Below, in pieces: positions 60,351-64,000 of a stretch of DNA of 64,000 nucleotides. This DNA is from Pseudomonadota bacterium (lineage in GTDB: Bacteria > Desulfobacterota > Syntrophorhabdia > Syntrophorhabdales > Syntrophorhabdaceae). A program made the position numbers and the translations under genes. Below the pieces are notes generated by a model. That model did no database searches, had not been told where the DNA came from, and saw only the letters and a list, made by a program, of their open reading frames with translations. The DNA is taken from the NCBI GenBank assembly GCA_026388315.1, contig JAPLKA010000049.1, positions 28,329 through 92,328 of the forward strand, read 5' to 3'. Within the stretch, counting starts at the first letter, position 1. Each line of letters begins with the position of its first letter.

Positions 60351-61574
60351 ATGAATTGTAGATTTTGTAACTCCGAATTAAAATATGTTTTTATTTCATT
60401 GTGTACATCGCCTTTAGCTAATTCTTACCTTACTAAAAAACAGTTGCAAAAAATGGAGCCATATTACCCTTTAGATGTGTATGTTTGTGATAAATGTTTT
60501 CTTGTTCAATTGGAGGAATTCGAGCATCCAAGTGATATCTTTAGCGATTATGCATATTTCTCTTCGTTTTCTGATTCATGGTTGCAGCATGCCAAAAACT
60601 ATGTAGACAAAGTAACGAAGTTATTTAATATTGACAGAAAATCCTTTGTGTTAGAGATTGCGAGTAATGATGGATATCTTCTTCAATATTTTAAAGAATA
60701 TAGCATTCCTATGATGGGTATTGAGCCCGCATCAAACATAGCGAAGGTTGCAATTGAAAAAGGCATACCAACCGATATTGCGTTTTTTGATACTGGCTAT
60801 GCTGAAAAAATGAAAAAAAATAACAAATTGGCCGATTTGATCATTGGCAATAATGTCCTTGCTCATAACCCAAACCTCAATGATTTTGTTGAGGGATTAA
60901 AGATTGCCCTTAAACCGTATGGTGTAATAACTATGGAATTTCCTCATCTTATGAAACTAGTAGAAGAAGTACAATTTGATACTATTTATCATGAACATTT
61001 TTCATATTTTTCATTTATATCAGTTGAGAAGATTTTTACAGCGCATGGGTTGACACTCTTTGATGTCGAAGAACTACCCACACATGGGGGGTCTTTAAGA
61101 ATATATGGGAAGCATTCTGAAGACAACTCAAAGAATGTCACGCAGAGAGTTAATAAATTGAGACAAAGAGAAATTGACACTGGTTATACAGATATTGATT
61201 TCTATTTAACTTTCGGAGAAAAAGTCAAGATGATTAAACGTAATGTGTTGAAGTTTTTAATTAGCGCAAAAGAAAAGGGGAAAGTAATTGTAGGTTATGG
61301 AGCGCCCGCTAAAGGAAATACTTTGCTGAACTACTGTGGCGTCAGAACAGATTTTATTGATTATACGGTCGATAGAAGTCCGTACAAGCAGGGACACTAT
61401 TTACCTGGAACCCATATACCCATCGAATCACCTGAAAGAATAAGAGAAACAAAGCCTGACTATGTATTCATCCTTCCCTGGAACATTAAAGATGAGATAA
61501 TGGAACAGATGAATTCTATTAGAGAATGGGGTGGAAAATTTGTAATTGCTATTCCTGAAATAAGGATTTTGTAA
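60351..61574 (+). CDS. NDP-hexose C-methyltransferase (TylC3/NovU type)
   Basis: 407 residues from ATG 60351 (AGGAG upstream). Zinc-binding N-terminus CRFCNSEL ... YVCDKCFLVQLEE (four Cys), SAM domain with LEIASNDGYLLQYF and MGIEPASNIA, NVLAHNPNLNDFVEGL, the catalytic YHEHFSYFS, THGGSLRIYG, and the C-terminal domain GYGAPAKGNTLLNYCG. This three-part layout is that of sugar C-3/C-5 methyltransferases for branched deoxysugars. Coupled to the next gene by TAATG. Confidence 0.92.
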   Translation: MNCRFCNSELKYVFISLCTSPLANSYLTKKQLQKMEPYYPLDVYVCDKCFLVQLEEFEHPSDIFSDYAYFSSFSDSWLQHAKNYVDKVTKLFNIDRKSFVLEIASNDGYLLQYFKEYSIPMMGIEPASNIAKVAIEKGIPTDIAFFDTGYAEKMKKNNKLADLIIGNNVLAHNPNLNDFVEGLKIALKPYGVITMEFPHLMKLVEEVQFDTIYHEHFSYFSFISVEKIFTAHGLTLFDVEELPTHGGSLRIYGKHSEDNSKNVTQRVNKLRQREIDTGYTDIDFYLTFGEKVKMIKRNVLKFLISAKEKGKVIVGYGAPAKGNTLLNYCGVRTDFIDYTVDRSPYKQGHYLPGTHIPIESPERIRETKPDYVFILPWNIKDEIMEQMNSIREWGGKFVIAIPEIRIL

Positions 61575-62104
61575 TGAGGTTTACAGAAAGTAGGCTGAAG
61601 GGCGCATTCATTATAGAGCTTGACAGAATTGAAGATGAGAGAGGCTTCTTCGCGCGCAGTTTTTGCCAGAAGGAGTTTGTACGGTATGGGTTGGAGACAA
61701 ACGTATCTCAGTGCAATATCTCATTCAATAAAATGAAGGGCACTATAAGAGGGATGCATTTTCAGCGTAAGCCAAAGGGTGAGCCAAAACTGGTACGATG
61801 CACAGCGGGAAGGATATATGATATTATCATCGACTTAAGACGTGATTCACGGACATATTGTGAGTGGGAAGCGGTAGAATTGACGGCAGATAACCGCAAA
61901 GCCCTTTATATACCTAAAGGTTTTGCTCATGGTTTTCAGACACTGGAAGATAATACAGAAGTCTTTTACCAGATGTATGAATTCTACTATCCCGAATACT
62001 CAAGTGGCGCGAGATGGAACGATCCTAAATTTTCAATAAAATGGCCGCTACCCCCTGTTGAAATATCAGAGAAAGATTCAGGATATCCAGATTATAAAAG
62101 GTAA
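61574..62104 (+). CDS. rfbC: dTDP-4-dehydrorhamnose 3,5-epimerase-like protein
   Basis: 176 residues, cupin: DERGFFARSFCQKEFVRYGL, NISFNKMKGTIRGMHFQRKP with the catalytic His, VRCTAGRIYDIIIDLRRDS, YIPKGFAHGFQTLEDNTEV. The rest of the dTDP-rhamnose pathway is absent, so together with rfbF and the C-methyltransferase it may epimerise a CDP- or dTDP-linked branched sugar. Confidence 0.9.
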   Translation: MRFTESRLKGAFIIELDRIEDERGFFARSFCQKEFVRYGLETNVSQCNISFNKMKGTIRGMHFQRKPKGEPKLVRCTAGRIYDIIIDLRRDSRTYCEWEAVELTADNRKALYIPKGFAHGFQTLEDNTEVFYQMYEFYYPEYSSGARWNDPKFSIKWPLPPVEISEKDSGYPDYKR

Positions 62105-62108
62105 TGTA

Positions 62109-63029
62109 ATGAAAAGAGTTTTGGTTACAGGTGCAAACGGTTTCATAGGAAGGCATGCCATTCCTTTATTAATCGAAAAAGAATTCGAAGTCCATTGCGT
62201 TGATATTAAACTCCCGGAAGAAAAGCAACCATATATTAATTGGTATAATATTGATTTAATGGATTCAGGAAAAATGATGGTGTTAATGTCTGATATCAAA
62301 CCAACACATCTACTGCATTTTGCATGGTTTGCCGTGCCTGGGAAATATTGGACATCGATAGAAAACATACGGTGTGTTGAAGGAAGCTTAAATTTACTGC
62401 GTGCTTTTCAAAAGTCGGGTGGACAGCGTATAGTCATGGCTGGAACCTGTGCTGAATATGACTGGAGATATGGATACTGTTCCGAACATATTACTCCGCT
62501 TGTTCCTTTAACGCTTTACGGAACATGCAAGAATGCGCTACAGCATATATTAAAAGATTTCTCACAGGTGACAGGATTAAGCAGCGCTTGGGGAAGAATT
62601 TTTTTTCTCTACGGTCCCCATGAGAATCCCAACCGTCTTGTTTCGTCAGTTATATTAAACTTGATCCAGGGGAAAACGGCGCCTTGTTCGCACGGTAATC
62701 AAATCCGTGATTTTCTATATGTTGAAGATGTGGCGTCAGCCTTTGTCAGCCTTTTGGAGAGTGATGTGCGTGGTACCGTTAACATTGCTTCTGGTAAGCC
62801 AACATCCCTGAAGGAAATGATTTATGGTGTAGCAGATATGTTGGAGAAACATGCCTTAGTACAGTTGGGTGCTGTGTCCACTCCCCAGTCGGAGCCTCCC
62901 GTTCTTTTAGCTGACGTAAGCCGGCTTAATCGGGAAGTTGGGTGGCACCCTCAAGTGTCTATGGTGGATGGTTTACGAAAAACAGTTGAGTGGTGGAAAA
63001 TGTACGTGGGTGGTTCCATAGTTACATGA
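62109..63029 (+). CDS. NAD-dependent epimerase/reductase
   Basis: 306 residues from ATG 62109. VLVTGANGFIGRHAIPLLIE, HLLHFAWFAVPGKYWTS, AGTCAEYDW, YGTCKNALQHIL (Yx3K), GRIFFLYGPHENPNRLVSSV, IRDFLYVEDVASAFVSLL. Resembles 4-keto-sugar reductases that finish branched deoxysugar pathways. Stop overlaps the next start as ATGA. Confidence 0.9.
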   Translation: MKRVLVTGANGFIGRHAIPLLIEKEFEVHCVDIKLPEEKQPYINWYNIDLMDSGKMMVLMSDIKPTHLLHFAWFAVPGKYWTSIENIRCVEGSLNLLRAFQKSGGQRIVMAGTCAEYDWRYGYCSEHITPLVPLTLYGTCKNALQHILKDFSQVTGLSSAWGRIFFLYGPHENPNRLVSSVILNLIQGKTAPCSHGNQIRDFLYVEDVASAFVSLLESDVRGTVNIASGKPTSLKEMIYGVADMLEKHALVQLGAVSTPQSEPPVLLADVSRLNREVGWHPQVSMVDGLRKTVEWWKMYVGGSIVT

Positions 63030-63865
63030 AAATCCTGTTCGTCAATTTTAATCTCGGCGCAACGGCAGGTATCAACAATGGAATAGCTGCTATGTCGGCT
63101 GTCCTGAAAGAAAGAGGACATCAGGTTGAGTTGATCTTTCTGGCCGAGTCGCTTGGTTATGATTTTGACTTGCAGCGTTTGAAAAAAGACATTGTGCGAA
63201 TAAATCCTGACGTATTAGGGCTCTCAGTAATGGAGCCACAGTTCAAATATGCCGTAGAGTTTTGTCGATACCTTACGACCTACTATTCGGGCGTGGTTGT
63301 TGTTGGCGGGCCTTATCCCACCATGGATCCGGAGACAGTGCTTTCAGTCGAAGGCGTTAATGCGGTGTGTGTTGGAGAGGGCGAAGAGGCGATTTGTGAA
63401 TTAATGGACGCAGTGTACAAGGGTGAAAATATCAACAGTATAAAGAACTTATGGGTTAAATCATCCGATGGATCAATTGCCCGAAACAAGTTACGCCCAT
63501 TCATTGATCTGCGCAAGGTTCCGCCAGAGGATAAGAATTTGTTCGATCTAAACAAAATCCTGTCCTTGAAAAATTATCAGCTGGAAGTTATGGCGAGCCG
63601 AGGCTGTGCTTTCAAATGTACGTACTGCATTAACGGTTCTTATGTTGCATTGTGTCGCAAGCTAAGTGATGGGGCCGCTAAGTTCAAAGACTATATTCGC
63701 GTAAAAGATGCACAGATAATATTGACTGAGATCAAAAATGTTATCACCTTGCATCCAGAAGTTAAAAAAATTGCTTTTATTGACGATAATTTTGCAACGA
63801 ATCTGAGATTTTTAGAAGACTTTTGCCTTCTCTATAAAGAAGACATTGGGTTACCTTTTGGGTAG
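63026..63865 (+). pseudogene. B12-binding radical SAM protein, cut by an insertion sequence
   Basis: From ATG 63026: cobalamin-binding-like domain (LFVNFNLGATAGINNGIAAM, INPDVLGLSV, VVVGGPYPTMDPE, AVCVGEGEEAI) and the start of a radical SAM barrel with SRGCAFKCTYCINGS (CxxxCxxC). The frame runs to FIDDNFATNLRFLEDFCLLY and EDIGLPFG, then stops where mobile-element sequence begins; about half the usual ~480-residue protein is missing. In intact form such proteins catalyse methylation or cyclisation in secondary or cell-envelope metabolism. Confidence 0.85.
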
Positions 63866-63905
63866 TGTAAACTCTCTTGTGTAAATTCATAAGGAGTGAC
63901 AAAAA

Positions 63906-63970
63906 GGATGTACCTCCTATAAAATAGGTGATGACGAATCACAAATCTATTTTAGGAAGGAGGAACATCC
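63906..63970 (+). promoter_or_regulatory. Hairpin sequestering the transposase ribosome-binding site
   Basis: GGATGT (63906-63911), CCTCCT (63913-63918) and TAAAATAG (63920-63927) pair respectively with ACATCC (63965-63970), AGGAGG (63958-63963) and CTATTTTA (63947-63954); an inner GTGAT/ATCAC stem caps it. The Shine-Dalgarno AGGAGG is thus fully base-paired in read-through transcripts. Confidence 0.75.
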
Positions 63971-63971
63971 A

Positions 63972-64000
63972 ATGGAACTAAAAGTGAGTGTATCAGAGGC
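63972..64000 (+). CDS. Transposase, first codons only (runs off the window)
   Basis: ATG at 63972 after GGAGG opens MELKVSVSEA and continues past the window end. Identified as transposase from position in the element only. Confidence 0.5.

Larger units (their letters stand above)
63860..64000 (+). mobile_element. Insertion sequence, left end (IS256-like by layout)
   Basis: The radical SAM gene is interrupted near 63860; then come GTGTAAACTCTCTTGTGTAAATTC (two TGTGTAAA-like copies), a long hairpin and a new ATG. Only 140 bases are in view; family assignment rests on end text and gene layout, the right end and target duplication lie outside. Confidence 0.65.

Overview
The window reads as part of the chromosome of an anaerobic, Gram-negative, delta-proteobacterial type organism (Desulfobacterota-like; a Syntrophorhabdus-type relative would fit, but I cannot prove the taxon). 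Evidence: multihaem c-type cytochromes, an outer-membrane lipid transport (Mla) operon, many lipoproteins, sigma-54 two-component regulation, a short clostridial/archaeal-type ThiC and a large surface-polysaccharide locus. No rRNA, tRNA or CRISPR was seen.

Layout. 1-4160: end of an M16 peptidase, ftsY, three small envelope/zinc-ribbon genes and a Sua5/TsaC gene. 4232-9942: a five-gene respiratory operon with three multihaem cytochromes (9, 11 and 9 CxxCH), a membrane cytochrome b, a double-rhodanese lipoprotein and, last, a CbcL-like fusion of a 9-haem cytochrome to a membrane cytochrome b. 10261-12939: a flgM remnant and an acetoin pair (alsS/alsD) whose decarboxylase carries an N-terminal ribbon-helix-helix-like segment. 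12940-13641: decayed DNA with a compact GC-rich structured element. 13642-19123: aminotransferase, NagA-like, NUDIX, queuosine genes (yhhQ, queC) and a response regulator/kinase pair. 19171-22763: mla operon. 22842-27298: ZraSR-like sigma-54 two-component system with two Spy/ZraP-like periplasmic proteins; the outermost has a near-perfect sigma-54 promoter. 27557-30973: thiD, thiC, xseA.

31025-64000 is the surface-polysaccharide region. A transmembrane/nucleotide-binding/aminotransferase fusion and a FecR-domain protein lie on the minus strand. The plus-strand cluster follows a leader with a CRP-type palindrome over a TATAAT box and two ops-like GGCGGTAGC elements. It encodes an EPS-type MarR regulator, a MntA/HepT toxin-antitoxin pair, GDP-sugar genes, a Wzm/Wzt exporter, a pseudaminic-acid-type nonulosonate pathway (pseB, C, F, H, G, I), an ATP-grasp/lysine-aminomutase-like radical SAM fusion set between pseG and pseI, transferases, and a CDP-sugar/C-methyl branched-sugar set. 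The last gene, a B12/radical-SAM protein, is cut by an insertion sequence whose transposase ribosome-binding site is buried in a long hairpin.

A recurrent unlisted signal is a family of short, near-tandem word repeats in many intergenic gaps and, in frame, inside several genes (nagA, gmd, the fucose-synthase-like gene, mlaF). The best candidates for undescribed biology are the ATP-grasp/radical SAM fusion, the word repeats, the EPS leader architecture and the CbcL-type locus.
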